Shown here piece after piece: positions 1-15,000 of a DNA stretch of 64,000 bases. The notes beneath the pieces were generated by a model. That model was not told where the DNA came from and ran no database searches. It saw only the letters and a list, made by a program, of their open reading frames with translations. Position 1 is the first letter of the stretch. Each line of letters begins with the position of its first letter. Origin of the DNA: Alligator mississippiensis (lineage: Eukaryota; Chordata; Crocodylia; Alligatoridae); NCBI RefSeq assembly GCF_030867095.1, contig NC_081827.1:211849310-211913309 (forward strand), given 5' to 3'. The translations under genes were made by a program, and so were the position numbers.

Positions 1-3000
1 CAGTGTTTGTGTAAACTTTAAGACCTATGGTTCTCAACCAGGATGCCAGGGTGTCAAAAACATTCGAACCTGTTCTAGTCTGAGTTCTTTGCAATAAAGA
101 ATTGTTTGATTCCTTTTCTGTTGTCCAGAAAGGAGTGAAAACTAAGAGGTCTCCTTTTCTGAAGGGTGCTTTGAGTCAGGAAAACCTGAAAGCCACCAAT
201 TTAGACATTTAGCTACTTGATTTGTTGGAGGACTCAATTAAATATGAAAGTAGGATATCATAGCTGATAATAAACATCAGAACAACTGCAGATGTTTCCT
301 TTGGCATTTCTAAATGGCAATAATTGTGGAAGCCAGGGAGGGTAATGAATAGAGGATATATAGATATCTCCAGACATATCTCGTTCAATGCTCTCCCTCT
401 AAAGCATGCACTCCTGCTACTGCCGGAGATAGGATACTGAGCTAAAGGGACCATGGTCTGGCCCTGTATGATACTTCTTGGCTAGGGGCAGACATTCAAA
501 AAGCCTGAGCCTGAATTGACGCAATCTTTGCAGATTCGTTTAACTTGACTAGGCTAAACCAATTTGTAACCACACAGACATCCCCTATGGACTGAAAAAA
601 TGCAAGCACATGCCTGCAGTGTCTTGGGCTTGAAGCCGGGGCACACTAGAGCAGTCTTCCTTTCCTTTCCTCGGTGCTGAGCTGAGGAGGGCGTGGCCCA
701 GCCCCAGGGCAGGATGCTCTGATATGGGAGCCCCACCCGCACACCGCTTGATAACAGAGCATTTATCAGCTCGGTCATCAGCATTTAGCACCCCATGAGA
801 AAACAAAGCCTTACTCATTAGTTGAAGCTCTTCTTAAACAGCTTTTTCCAAAGGAAGGAATGCAGGGACATTACCAGCTGACTTGTTGATTAGCTCCAAA
901 AAGCCCTAAGCAGACACTGCCCTGTCTGCCTGCTAGTAAAACTGGAAATACACGCACACAGAGACACCTCTCAGCATTAGGTAGCATACCATATGCTGGC
1001 TACGGTCCATGCTGTGGGAGAGAGGAGGAAGGGATCTCTGCTTAAGCAGTGAATGGGAGGTTTGGGGGGGAGGCAGGCCCCGTGGGGAAGCCAGGCAAAC
1101 CCTGCTGTACCTGCAGTCTCTGCCAGAGCTACAGTCAGGGAACACAGGGGAGGGGCCAGCCCTGTTGTGGAGCAGAGAGCCCTGCCCAGCCCAGAGAGCA
1201 TGCCAGGATGCCGTGGGACTCTGATTTAACTTAAACTAGCAAGGTGTCTGGGACAGACACTACATAAACTAGTTTGACCCAAATCAGTTATGTCTGATAC
1301 TGCATTCAGCCAGGTTTATTTCAAACTGGTTCAGCCATTTTCTAACTGGTTTATGTGTACTGAATGTCTGTTCTATTACAGGTTTAAACCAATTTCTGAT
1401 CACTTAAACCAATTTATGTATAATGTCTATCCCTAGCCTTTCTGTTTTTAAAGCCTCACAATTACTGGTACAGTTTCAAGTTGCCATTAAAAAAAAATGC
1501 TGAAGACACTCTTTTAATAAAAAATGTTGTGAAAGAATGATTCTACTGCACAAACCTTGAAAAGTTCAAAAAACATGTGATAGAGATGGGATGGTACATA
1601 TACTACTTGTATGGGCTGTCCTGGGGATTTTACTGGAAAGAAGAGAGAAAACCAGACAGTATATTACATGCCCACTGTTAGCAATATCCACATAGTTCAA
1701 AAGGTTACTTGAAAGTCTCTATTTTGTGTTCACTGTTAAAATATATTACAAAAATAGGGAAAGAAGCTGAATAGAAATGTTATACTATCCTGTTTGTCAA
1801 AAAAAATTCAGAATCTTGACAGAATATACATTTGGAACTTTTTATTTGTAGAAATAAATTTCTAAAACCATTTAATATAATTCCATTACAGTATATGTTT
1901 GAACAGTCTGCTGTTTTAATACTTTGGCAAATCTCTAAAAGAATTATCACAGAAACATCTGAAATGTTCAAATTATAACTAATTCTGCTCAACCTAACTT
2001 GCACATCTTTTTTATGCTCACTTGTTAAAAGAAGAAAGTAGGAGGAGTATTTCAATAGAAACTAGTCCTTAAGCTAGGGTTAGACTCTTCCTCCTTTTTG
2101 ATCACTAGACCAGAACCAGTGCCTGAAAATATTTTCAGGACCAGTACATTTTATTTCTGTTCATGCTTATTATATTTTGCATACATTCTTTGCAGTCAAT
2201 ACTTTTGAAGCACTACTATGGTGGTATGTCATTTGATATTTCAAAAATATTGGATCTAAGAAAGAGATGCCAGACCTGTGCTGTTCCATCACTCATGCTA
2301 ACAGTGGTGTTTTAATATCAAGGTTCAAAGATCAAAATTTAGAGATTTTATTAGCTATAGGTTACAACCATATATTTGACATAAATATACACTGTTTATA
2401 CATTTTCTTTAAATATGGTTTTATTAAAAATTAACTAACACTTAACAATAGCAACTAATTATACTGCAGCTGCATAATAATTATACTATGGCCATGCTTT
2501 CAAATTTAAGGCTTGTTATTAACACTAATTCATAAGACCAGCTACCTGCATTAAGGAGTAATCACAAAGTTATGTTACCAAGTGTATATAATGTACCTAA
2601 ATTTCTAGATACGTGATCCAAGTATAATAGAAGAAATCTAGTCATGTAATTAATAACCATAATTCCTATTATGAATAAGTGATAAATAGTTATTTAAAAA
2701 CATAACTAAATTGTAATTGTTGTATGTAGGACAGGAAAATTGCACATTTCTACTAGTATTTATATCTATCAGGCTCAACATTCTTAAGGGAGACCTCTTT
2801 TACCTTGATATGGAATGACAGACTTGCTAGAGCAGGAAAAACAAAATTGGTAAGCAGCACAATAAAGGCCTCACTTAAACCCAGACTTAACTAGGCTTCC
2901 TCTTCTCTGACCTCCGTTTTGTAGGTATAAATAACTGTAGGTGCACTCCTGCACCTCAAATTATTTGTAGAGGCAATTTAGATTACTTCATATTTTTGTA

Positions 3001-6000
3001 AGCCTACCTGAACTGAGCTTTAGCTCTTAAAGGATAGTGCAGCTTAGTTACACCCTGGGTGTACTTTTAAATTAATTTGATTAACGATATTTTACAATTG
3101 TATGTTTATATATGCATCATTGTTGCCAGATTTTCAAAAACCACAACTGGAAGTGTGCCAATAACTGTCCACAAGACCAAAGTCAGTGATAGTCAACCTT
3201 TTTGGCAGGTATGCTAGAAATCACCCTGCACCCTCCCCACATGCCACTAGGATCCCCTATCTCTGTCCAATCTGCTTCTGCATCTAATCTCTTGCTCTGC
3301 CTTCTGCTTCCTGCCTTATCTGCTGCTGTGCTGCCTGTCCCCTCCCTGGTCTACCATGTGCCACACACAGAGGCTTCCTGTGCCACTTGTAGCACAGGTT
3401 GGCCACCACAGACAAACTGTACCTACATCGAAGTGTAAGCACAAGTACCTGACAGCTAGTGAAAAACTAGAACACAGTCTGATCCTAATTAAGGATTTCA
3501 GAGATATTAAAGCAGATAGGCTGGAATATATAATAAAGTCACAGACAAGATTTTCTATGGTTTTCTTCTACACCTTAATGCAAAGACTAAAAAGGTGAAG
3601 AGACAAGGAAACCAGCTGAAAGCTCTTAGACCAATAGTTGTAAAACTAACATAAAACTTCCCTTCACACTAATCTTATTTAAAAAATAATTAGGAGCAGA
3701 AGGGGATGGAAAACAAATGTAAAGCCTTGTCTGGGATTTACAGGAAGACCCACTAAGCATATGAAGTATGAAAGGACAACACATTTTTCAGTTAGTCACT
3801 TCAAAGGAGACTATCATTACACTGAAAAAAAACAAGGCCCCATTGAACCCAAACATATACCATTCATCTCTTCAAGGACAAGTTCTGGAGAGCTCATGTA
3901 ATACAAATCACAAAGTGTCTTCGCATTTTCATAGCCATCTACAATATATCAAAGCAGAAACAAGTTAAAGAAAATGAGGATTTCCACCACATACTTTTTC
4001 CAGTTATAGTTTTCTGATAACTTGTTCAGCAAAAATGAAAGATATTCTGAACTGTATTGCAGATGGTTCATTATTTTCTATCCAAAAATGAAAGACAAGT
4101 AGAACTGCCAAAACATGACATTTGAACTGAAATTTTCTGTCCCAGCTAAGGAAGAAATTAAATACCTGTTTTATGTTAGTTCATACTCTATAGATTTTCA
4201 TGTACCTTTTCAAAATTCTTGTTCAGCAGGTCTGCTGGAATTTACCTTTAATAACTCCTACAACATCACAGTTGGGATTAATGCTTCCAATGTGTTTTGG
4301 GTGAGCTGGATTAACTTTAATTTTTCCACCAAAAAGCAAAGCTGCCAAATAAGAAATAGCATTTAATAACAAACATAAAAAAAATGTAAAAACTGTTAAA
4401 TTACATCTTCAGCAGTGCTGTATGGAAAAGAACAAACATTCTATAAATCCCTCTTTGGCATTCCTTAAAAAATAGAGGGGGATGGAATGGTTGATGAACT
4501 TGACAGTGCATTTGTATGTATGCGCTCATTTGTTGATAAACAGATCACGAAGTTGTAGTATGTAGTAGTACTTATTTAAGTAAACAACAAATAGTTAACA
4601 AATAGTTAACAAATTTTAAAAAAAATATAGGCACCTTCGATTCGACTCCTCCCTGCCCCTTTAAACAGTAGCACTTACAATGTTGATTAAGAAGCATTCT
4701 AATTGATATGCGACTCATGTAGAAACGATCCAAAAAGTACTGCACATTCTGGGAGGTTACTGGATCAATACCAAAGCTCTCCTTGTACTCAACCACACCC
4801 TGAGCCATAGTAGGGATTACATCATTATGTCGATTCCGGATTTTGATCACAGTATCTGTAAAACTAAAATCAATGCATGGTCAATTTTTTAACTTTCAAG
4901 TGAATTCAAAGTTCATTCAATAAACCAGATTCTCACTAAAGATCAGTACTTGCTGCCCCAATTGATGAAGGATCAGCTTCACTTGATACAGCAGAATTAA
5001 GATCACATGTATCTGAGTGATTCACAACCCACTTAATCTGCAGCAGGTTGCCAAATTAAAATGAACTGTTCAATTGTCTGCTGAGGCTTTCACTTCAAAG
5101 GGCACTTTTTCTCCAAACTTCTTGTATTAGCAGTAACGTCCCTTTAAAATCAAGGGAAGTGATTTTTCTGCTATACTGAGCACTGGTGAGGCCTCATCTG
5201 TAATACTCTGTCCAGTTCTGGGCCCCATGCTTTAAGTTGTGGATAAATTAGAACGAGTCTAACAGAGCACAGGAAAAATAATTAGAGACCTGGGAAGCAT
5301 GAGGAAAGGCTGAAAGAGCCAGGGTTACAGTCTGGAAAACTGATGTCTGGGAGGGGATTTAGTAAGAGTCTTCGAATACCTGAAGGGCAATTATAAAGGG
5401 CATGGAGATACCCTTTCCTCTGTGGCTGTAGGGGACGGGACGGGACAGGACAGGACTAGGAGCAAGGGCCTCAAACAGCAACAGTAATATAGGTTGGAGT
5501 TTAGGAAGAACTTTCTGACTACAAGGGTGGTCACCTGTAGGAACAAGCTACCTAGAGAAGTGGCAGAATCTCCATCTCTGGAAACTGTCAAGAGTAGGTT
5601 AGACAGCCACTTGACTGGGGTGACTTAAAATCAGGGGTGATCCTGCTTCAAGCAAGGGGCTGGGCTAGATGACCTCATGAGGTTCCTTACAGCGCTACTT
5701 TCCTACGATCAGCTGGAGCTAATCAGCAGTCCTATGCAGCAAATTGGAAAAGTGACATCCTTTGAAGTAAAAGTAGCAGCAAACAGCTGGAGCATGTCAG
5801 TAGTGCTGTAGAGTTGTTTGCTATGACTATGTATACCCCTGCTTTCTTCATTAACCTTCACTTTGCAGAAGGACAAAGGACCTAGCCTTAAGAAAGATAT
5901 GGGGTTTGATTGTATTCACATAAATGATGCCCTTTATTGAAAAGGTCATTAGAAATGCAATGCATAACAGTAGTTTTTCAGAGGTATAGATGATCCTTAA

Positions 6001-9000
6001 AAACTGAAGCGGGACCAGTAACTTTTGCTTTGATTGCTATCTGGCAACTACTATACAGACACCGATAAACTGAGGTGTCATTTCCTAGCTCACACCGTAA
6101 GTTCCATCTTATAACTTTTCAATGTCTTTAGTTTTAAACAGCAGTTCCAAGATCAGAATTCAAATTTGGTCAAATCAAATAAGCAAAAGGTAATGCCTTT
6201 CCCTCCCCACCTCCTTGATTTAGTCTGTAGCTCTTATTATTCTTCTATCCCTTATTAAATGTCAAAAACATTAAAGAGCTTTCTTGATTTGAAATTTCTT
6301 GTTGCCAGGACTTACACATACACACACACACGCACATACATTGGAATTAAAAATACACTTACCTATGAATAGTTTCTGAATCTTCTGCATTTTTGTCCTT
6401 GAAGTCAAGGATCTCCTGAAGACTCTGATCATACCTTAAAAAAATGAAGTTCTGGATGATGAATTTTTGTCCACACGGATCCTCCATTTTGCGAAGATAC
6501 TAATGTTTAACACCTCTTAGCTCTGAAGAAGGAAAAATGCCATAGCCTCAAAATAGTCATCCTACTGTTTAAAAGGCACTAACGTTCTCAGGCCCTATTT
6601 TCAGATACCATCGGCTTCCTAAATAGCTTTACGCTGCATACACTCCTGCTTGTTTGTGGCCAAAATTAAGTCTCTTTTTACTTTATTGAAGTTTGACCAT
6701 TCAAATGGATAAGCAAAGTATTAACTCACAATCATATATTTTAAAAAGTGGTTTTCTATATTTGAAAAAATATATGTATATTTTTCCTTCTCTATTTTGA
6801 GTACTTCAGTTTGAAATTTAAAATGCATGTAATTCTCAGGAAAAGGTTGTAATAGTTTCAACACAGTATATGCTGTTTACCTTGCAACTTAAAATGCTGT
6901 ATTTTCTCACACACAACATGCCCCAGAATATAATGTGCACCTTGTGTTTAAAAGGCAGAATGAAGAAAAAAAGATTTTTCCAGTTATGGCTGCACAGAGC
7001 AGGGACAGAGACTATTTTTCAGCTAGCCCTGCCTCCTTTTCCTGATTAACTAAAGCGGATGCGTTAGGTCAGGGGCGGGCAATTATTCTGGGCGGAGGGC
7101 CGCTTACCCAGTTTTAGCAAGCTGTCCAGGGCCGCATGGGTAGCTCCGCCCCTTGACAGGTGCCCCACCCCCTGGTCACCATCTTGTGACCAATGTCCCA
7201 GGGCCAGCACCAGTGGGGCCCAAAGCAGGGTGCAGGTTGGCAGGGGCTGTGGAGCTGGGCTGGGCTGCACCAGCAGGGAGAGGGGAGAGCTGGCCCAGCT
7301 CCACAGAGCCCCTGCCAGCCAGGACCCTGTACTCCTGCCGCCCTGCCCTGGGCCCGGCTGACACCGGTGTGGGCCCCATGCTCCCACTCACTCCCAGTGC
7401 CCCCAGTACAGGTGGGGGACAGTTATAAACACTATCATTATCTCCAAATTCATTCACTTTATTCAAAAAAGGCTTCTCAGAAATTTATCTTTCGCCTTTC
7501 TAAAGGTCCGGACTTGGATTACCCTGGCACCAGTGAAAACACTTAACTCAAACCAACAGAACTAGAGCAGTGGACTAATGGGAGCTCACATTCAGGCCCA
7601 AAACAATTTATTGGGTTCATTAAAGGTGCTACAATATTTGCTGGAAAAGGGTTCTCAGCCATAGTTTCCTTGCTAGTATCACATGCATTCCTTAACTGTT
7701 GTTCACAAAGAAATATATTCCTCATTTTAGTCCTGCCTCATGCAAACTTGGTGCAACTGTCATCCCACTTTTAAATATTGGTGCTATTTAGAATAACTAA
7801 CTCACAATATTAGAATTACAGGCCATGACTGTTACACTAAAAAACAATTCATTCTTCATTCTGAACTCTCTCCACTATTAGTCATTTATGCCTCCTTAAC
7901 TCTGGGCCCTTAGCCTCATATTTGACTGCTAGCCCATGAGACCTAAGCTTTTAGCCAGAAAATATGATCTTCAGCGCTACACCGAGCCAAAATAGCCCAT
8001 CCATGCCAGTTATATCCTGCCCATCACAAGCACAGCTCTCCACACACACACTTCTTTTCTTCCACTAAATTTATCCAGGGAGAGATAAAAACATTTCTCA
8101 TAGAACCAATCACAGGGTTGAAACAAAGAAGTTTAGTCAGCCCAAAGGCTGACACAATTAAAGACTAAGCCTGATCCTTTTGTCAGAAATCTATGGTTCC
8201 CAGATAGATATTTCTTTAGGAGTGTATTTGTAAAGCTAGGCAGTTTTCAGTCATTTGAAAGGAATGACTGCCCTCATGCAAGCCTCAAAATATAAACAAG
8301 CTTCTGTCTTAAACAGTGGTGGAGAAAAAACCAATGCACTTCCCCAAGTGCTTAGCAAGGCAAGAGGTTTCAACCATATGTTGGGACAAAGACTGAATGC
8401 ATAGACAGGTATAATAAAATGATGTGGGCTTGCTCTCCTCACACAAAATAACACTGCTGTATCCCCTCACATTTAAATTGGCAATAGCCATTTCTACATT
8501 GCATTCAGAGTTCCAGCACACTGTACACATGCCTGCGATCCTGCGGGGATGGGTTACAAGCTGGTGCAGAGCGCAGGGGGAAAAAGCAGCCCCTCCCCCA
8601 CCCCGTGGCCAGCACCTCACAGCAGCCGCTTGCAGCCTGCCTGGAGCTGCCTGTGACTGCTCAGGACAGCCCCATGCAGGCTGCGAGCAGCTGCAGCAGA
8701 AAGCACTGGCCACAGGGTGACGGGCTGCTTTTCCCCGGGCTCAGCTTTTTCCTGGGGTCCTCCCCCTGTCCCCACTTACCTGAGGTTCTGGTCAGGACAG
8801 CCACATGGTCCCAGGCTAGAAGTCCCTAATGGGGCTTCCGGCTGGGGAGGGGCAGGCCGGGCGAGCCCTGCTATTGCGAGAGCCCACTGGCCTTCCCCTG
8901 GGTCCTACTGACCTTGGTTCCTGTCTTTTTTTTTTTTTTTTTTTACAGGAACCAAAGACAGATAAATATTAATTTTCTAAATTTTTGTTAGAGGCCCCGC

Positions 9001-12000
9001 GGGCCGGATGTGGCCCATGGGCCGTATTTTGCCCACCCCTGCCTTAGGTGCTTTTGAAAACTGGTCTCCATGCGTGGATCTATGGTTTTGAAACAAGCTA
9101 ATCTAGAGCTATGAAATAGGAGAAGAGAGATCAGGAGCAGATAGCAGACCAGAAAACCGCTAAGAAAGGTTATCTTGATTAGTAGAATATCAAGACCATT
9201 AACAATGAGAAATGATTGTTAATATCTATAAGTGAAGAACAATGAGCTACTAAGACTACTAGCTCTCTCAGCTGCTTGAACAGTAATACTGCAGCTGCTG
9301 CACTGTGGAGCAGAAATCAAAGCCAGGAACTTCTATCCTGGGCAGAAAATCAGTTTCTCTGCTTAATAATATGCAACCCAATTTTGCGAAAGGTTCATGT
9401 TGTATGCGGAAAACCTGGTATCCATTAGACATAGTATTCTAGTTCAGATCAAGAAGGCTACAGGATCCTTAAAAAGAACAGAAAATGAGGAAAATACAGA
9501 GGCTCTCTGAGATCACTTCTGTTCTGTGGAGGCAAGAGGATAGACAGAAGATTGTAAACTGTCAGCTATCTAAGTAGTATTATATACTGTAGAGGGTTCT
9601 GATCTTGTGGAACAGGGGATGGAATGATTTGATGGCTTCTGCCTTAACAGAAGGTGAACTGAAGGTAGTTAGTGCTTAAAATTAGCATCTAAAGTAAGGG
9701 AAACACTCTACACAGACCCAAAGTAGCACAAGTATAAAGAATCAAGAGATGAGGGGGGGGATTGTTATGTATATGCCAGTGCTAGATGAGCAAGAAAACC
9801 AACAAGAATCTGATAATGAAATTAATTAACCCAAATGAAAACGTAAAAAAAACAAAAACAAAACACAGGCCTGGAATGTTTAAAAAAAAAAAAAAATCAA
9901 CTGGATATACGCCACTTAAGAAAGAGAGGAAAGAAAGGCAAGTAGCAACTCTAAAGCAGAAACAGGTAAGTTCCAAGAACAGAACCTGGAACAATCAAGA
10001 GTTAGTAACCCAACTAATAAATGAGAAGGGGTTATTAGATGTGGAGTATATCAGACTCCTCTCCCAAAACTGGGGGGGAGAGGAAGGAAACAGGATGAGT
10101 ATTCACTCACCCAAATTCGAGATGTCTGACTTTGACTACCCAAACATCTCGTGGGAGGAGCGCTTGGTCAACTCCGAGCGGCTTCAAAGCTCTCTCTCAT
10201 GTGTGGACGACCTCTATCTGACGCAGGAAGTCTACCGCCTGACAAGAGGTAAAGCACTGCTCGACCTCGTACTAGCAACCAGAGATGACCTAATCAGCAA
10301 CCTAACGACAGAAGGGAAGCTGGGTGACAGTGATCATGAACTGATCACCTTCACCATCTGCCGTAAAGCTGAAAAGTCAGTCAGTAATACAGAAGTCCTC
10401 GACTTCAGGAAAGCTGACTTTGACAAGCGAAGGAGGCTTGTCAGAGAGGCCCTAAAAGGCCACAACCCAATGGAGAGGGGAGTTCAGCACGCATGGTTGC
10501 TCCTCAAGGGAGCAATCCTGGATGTGCAAGAGAAGTCCATCCCATCTCAGAGGAAAGGCAGCAAAAGGGCACAGCAGCCCCCTTGGCTCTCCAGGGAACT
10601 GGCAGACCTCCTGTGTCTTAAAAGGAAGACCTACAAAGGATGGAGGACTGGAACTGCCAGCAAGGAGGAATACTCTGGTCTGGTCCGCACTTGCAGAGAG
10701 CAAATCAGGAAAGCCAAGGCTGTAATGGAACACCAGCTAGCTACAAATATCAAGGAAAATAAAAAGTCCTTTTTTAGATATGTGGGGAGATAGAGGAAAA
10801 ATAAGGGCAACACTGGACCCCTGCTAAACCAGAAGGGCAACTGACAACTGATGCCCAGGCAAAACTTGCTAAATGGGTACTTTGCATCAGTTTTTCACCA
10901 GTTCCATGGCACGGCCCTGCCCACTATGGGTCAGGGAGGCCCAGGTGAGGGAGATTCCTTGCCCTCCATACAAGCTGACCTCGTGAAGGAACACCTTGAC
11001 AAGCTGGATACCTTCAAGTCAGCCAGCCCTGATGGGTTACACCCAAGGGTACTCAGGGAGCTGGCGAGCATCATAGCTCAGCCCCTGGCACGGATCGTTG
11101 AGAGCTCTTGGCACTCTGGTGAAGTGCCCAATGATTGGAAGAGGGCCAATGTCGTGCCCATCTTCAAGAAAGGGAGGAAAGTGAAACCAGCAAACTACAG
11201 GCCCATCAACCTGACCTCTTATCCTGGGGAAGGTCTTAGAAAAGATTATCAAGGAGGCCATCCTTAACAGACTAGCTGAAGGCAATATCCTGAGGGATAA
11301 CCACCATGGGTTTGTTGCGGGTAGTTCTTGCTCAACCAGTCTCATTTCCTTTTATGACCCCGTGACTTATCACCTGGACAAGGGGGGAAGGGATCGACGT
11401 TGTATACCTCGACTTTAAAAAAGCCTTCGATTTGGTACCCCACGATCACCTCTTGGCTAAACTGGCTAACTGCGGCCTTGATGGCACCACGAACTGCTGG
11501 CTGGGGAACTGGCTCCGTGGTAGGACCCAGAGGGTGGTGGTCAACAGGAGCCAATTGTCTCGGTGCTCTGTGACCAGTGGGGTCCCACAGGGCTCTGTCC
11601 TAGGGCCTATACTATTTAACATCTTCATCAATGATGTGTACATTGGTGTCAGAAGCGGACTGGCCAAGTTCGTTGACGACACCAAACTCTGGGGTAAAGC
11701 ATCTGCACCTGAGAATAGGAGGGTGATCCAGGTGGATCTAAACAGACTCATGAAATGGGTGGACAAGAACCTGATGGTGTTCAACACTGAAAAATGCAAG
11801 GTTCTCCACCTTGGGAGGAAAAACTTGTAGCATGCTTATAGGCTTGGTAGTGCTACGCTGGTTAGCACTACAGATGAAAGGGACTTGGGGGTTATGGTTG
11901 ACCACAAGATGAACATGAGCCTGCAATGCGATGCTGCAGCCAGTAAAGCGAGCAAAATGCTGGCTTGCATCCATAGATGCTTCTCAAGCAAATCCTAGGA

Positions 12001-15000
12001 CATCATTCTCCCGCTGTATTCAGCCTTGGTGAGGCCGCAGCTGGAGTACTGCATCCAGTTTTGGGCTCCACAATTCAAAAAGGATGTGGAGAAGCTTGAG
12101 AGGGTGCAGAGGAGAGCCATGCGCATGATCAGAGATCAGGAAAACAGACCTTATGATGAGAGGCTGAGAGCCATGGGGCTATTCAGCCTGGAAAAGTGCA
12201 GGCTCAGGGGTGATCTGGTGGCCACCTATAAGTTTATCAGGGGTGCTCATCAGGATCTGGGGGAACGTCTGTTCACCAGAGCCCCCCAAGGGATGACAAG
12301 ATCAAAGAGTCACAAACTCCACAGTGACCGATTCAGGCTGGACATAAGAAAGAACTTCTTCACTGTCCGAGCCCCCAAGGTTTGGAATAGACTGCCGCCA
12401 GAGGCAGTTCAAGCATCCACTTTGAATGCCTTCAAGACACATTTGGATGCTTATCTTGCTGGGATCCTATGATCCCTGCAGACTTCCTGCCCCTGGGGCA
12501 AGGGGCTGGACTCGATGATCTTCCAGGGTCTCTTCCAGCCCTAACGTCTATGAAATCTATGAACTAATCTTCTGACCACTGTACTTAGTACACGCCCAGT
12601 TGGGGTTGGCACCTCCCAAAGCTTCAGCAAAAAATGAACATGCTCAATACACCTCCAGACGTAACTGCTCTGGATATTGACTAGATAACCTTAAGAAGTG
12701 AAATGCTGTAGGATTCTGCTAGCTTATCCTTTACAAGCTCCTATACCCAAGAAGTTAGCGCAGCTGAGAAAATATAACAGGTCAAGGTGTGGATGCTTTA
12801 CCCCAGAGTTTGGTGTCGTTGGCAAAAATTATAAATTTGTTCCAAATTTGTTACAATTTTCCTTGTACAGAAGCTAACTATTGGGGAGCCATCTTAAATT
12901 CATGCCCCCACTGCTACAGCAGAGAAAACAGTGGCAAGGGATGAGTGGTCTAACCCCCATTCCTTGCACCCCATAGCACATGCTCCCTGTGGCCTCTCCC
13001 CGCAACCACTTGCCCCTCCAGAGTGTCTTCCCCACCTCTTCCTTTCCCCCTGCCACCTGGGCCACTTGCCGCAATGGCACCTGACCAACCCACCCCCCCG
13101 CTGTTGACTCTGTCCCCTCACAAGCCATTATTTACTCCATGCAGCAGTTCAGGTTCTGCCTCCAGCCAGGCAATGGCAGCAGCAACAGCAGCTCACCTGC
13201 CTCTGTGTGGTCTCCCCCATGCTCCTTTCGGGCCACACACTGCACGATCTCTCCCCTACTGGCACCATGTAGTCTCCCTTGTGCTTCCCCCCACTGTACA
13301 GTCTCTCCTATACCTCTCTGAGCCCTGCACCACATGGTCTACCCTGAACTCTCCATGTCAAATGTGTGGGGTGGGAAACTCATCTTGGATGTAAGTAAAT
13401 ATGGTAGTACCTTTAACATCTAACCTGTAACATGAAGAAAGAAATTGCTTTATGATGGGGAACTCTGTTCTCAAGGACCCATGTCAAAAGTCTCATGTTG
13501 CTACTAGTAAAACATGTTCAGAATTCCAACACCTAAGCGATATATTTTTAACATTTGTTGCACACAAATTGGAAGTAAAATTATCTATGCATTGGACCTC
13601 ACTCTGATGGATAAGGATAGACTGACCACTGAACTGAAAACTGACAGTCTCCTTGGTGCAAGCAATCACAGCCTAATTCTAGTAATGTGCAAACAGAAGG
13701 GTTGCTATGAGTAACATGTACTTGAAGCTTTAAAAGGGCCAAAGTTCAAAAAAAACCAAACAAACCCTGAAAGTTCAATGAGTGGAATGAAAGGCTAGCA
13801 CAAAAATGAGAAATAACTGAATGAGAACCTTCTAGACACTCGAACACAAACAAAACACTTTTTTTTATTTAACACCATTCTAGTTAAGATAAAGCAAAGT
13901 TGCATTTAAAAACAAAACAACATCAAAACAGGGAAGCTAAGAGCAGCAGTGGGCAACTGATACTAGGCAAAATAACAGGTAGCTAATAAGAGACTCTATC
14001 ATTAAACAATACCATAAGTGGCAACCAACCTGCTTTTATAGAAAACAGATCTTGTCAAATTATGAACCAATTTAATATAAAAAAAATGAAAAGAGAACTG
14101 ACATAATATATATAACCTATAAGACATCTGACTTAATCCTACATCATGCTGTTATAAAACATTTACTACAATGAATCAATATAACCCCTATCAAATGTAT
14201 ATATAATAAACTGGCTAATGGATCACAAGCTAACTAGACAGGGCATTATCCTCTTGGGTGTTTCAGATGAGGTCCTACAATGATCTACTGTTGGCCCAGA
14301 GCTGGTCAGCATACCAAACTGAAAGAAACTGACACTGACAAAGTTTACAGATGACATATATTGGCCTAAGAGAAAATAAAGAGAAAAGCCAGTGATATAG
14401 GCTCCTCTGAATTACTCCTCAAGGTTGGATCACTTGAACAACATGACTTTCAACAATTAAATGCAAGATCATACATTCAGGCGCAAACAATATATGTTAT
14501 GCTGTGGGGCTATATCCTTGAATGAAATAACAATGAAAAGGAGTTTGAAGTAATGGCAGATAACCAGTCAAACTAGAAGAGTTAAACTGACTAACCATTT
14601 GTATATTCTAAGAAAGAAAATGTACATGTCATGAACTAGCAACCAAATGCTCAAAATTCTCAATCAAATATAGGCTGGTATATAAGAGCATGTATAGATG
14701 AAACAGGAGCCCTAAATTGAAGCGGTGGGTTTTAAAAAAAACATAGCTTCAATTTGGGGCTGATTAAACCCATGTGTCATGTACACATCCCACTGACTTA
14801 TCTGCCTCTCCGGTGCAGAGGGGAGGAAGAGCTGCTGGTGGACGGAGCGGTCCCTGGGCTGTGTGGGGGCTGGTGCTTCCCTCCGCAGCAGCAACAACTC
14901 CCCCCGGGCAGCACCTGCCCACAGGCACCCAGCCCGGGGGGCACTGCAGCCACAGAGGAAAGCATGCAGATCAGGCAGGCAGGTAGGCCCCAGGGATGGG

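Noticed and set aside
1..1555. Search for PDK1 exon 8 (N-box Asn and ATP lid)
   Set aside because: Nothing resembling NAMRATMEHH or the downstream G-box was seen; the exon must lie to the left.
4852..4863. Alternative acceptor AG 8 nt inside PDK1 exon 4
   Set aside because: Using it would shift the frame; the upstream AG gives the conserved [10 protein letters not shown] reading.
9786..10100. N-terminal extension of the CR1 open frame
   Set aside because: It is A-rich, lysine-coding, and does not resemble the CR1 endonuclease; probably host intron sequence read by chance.
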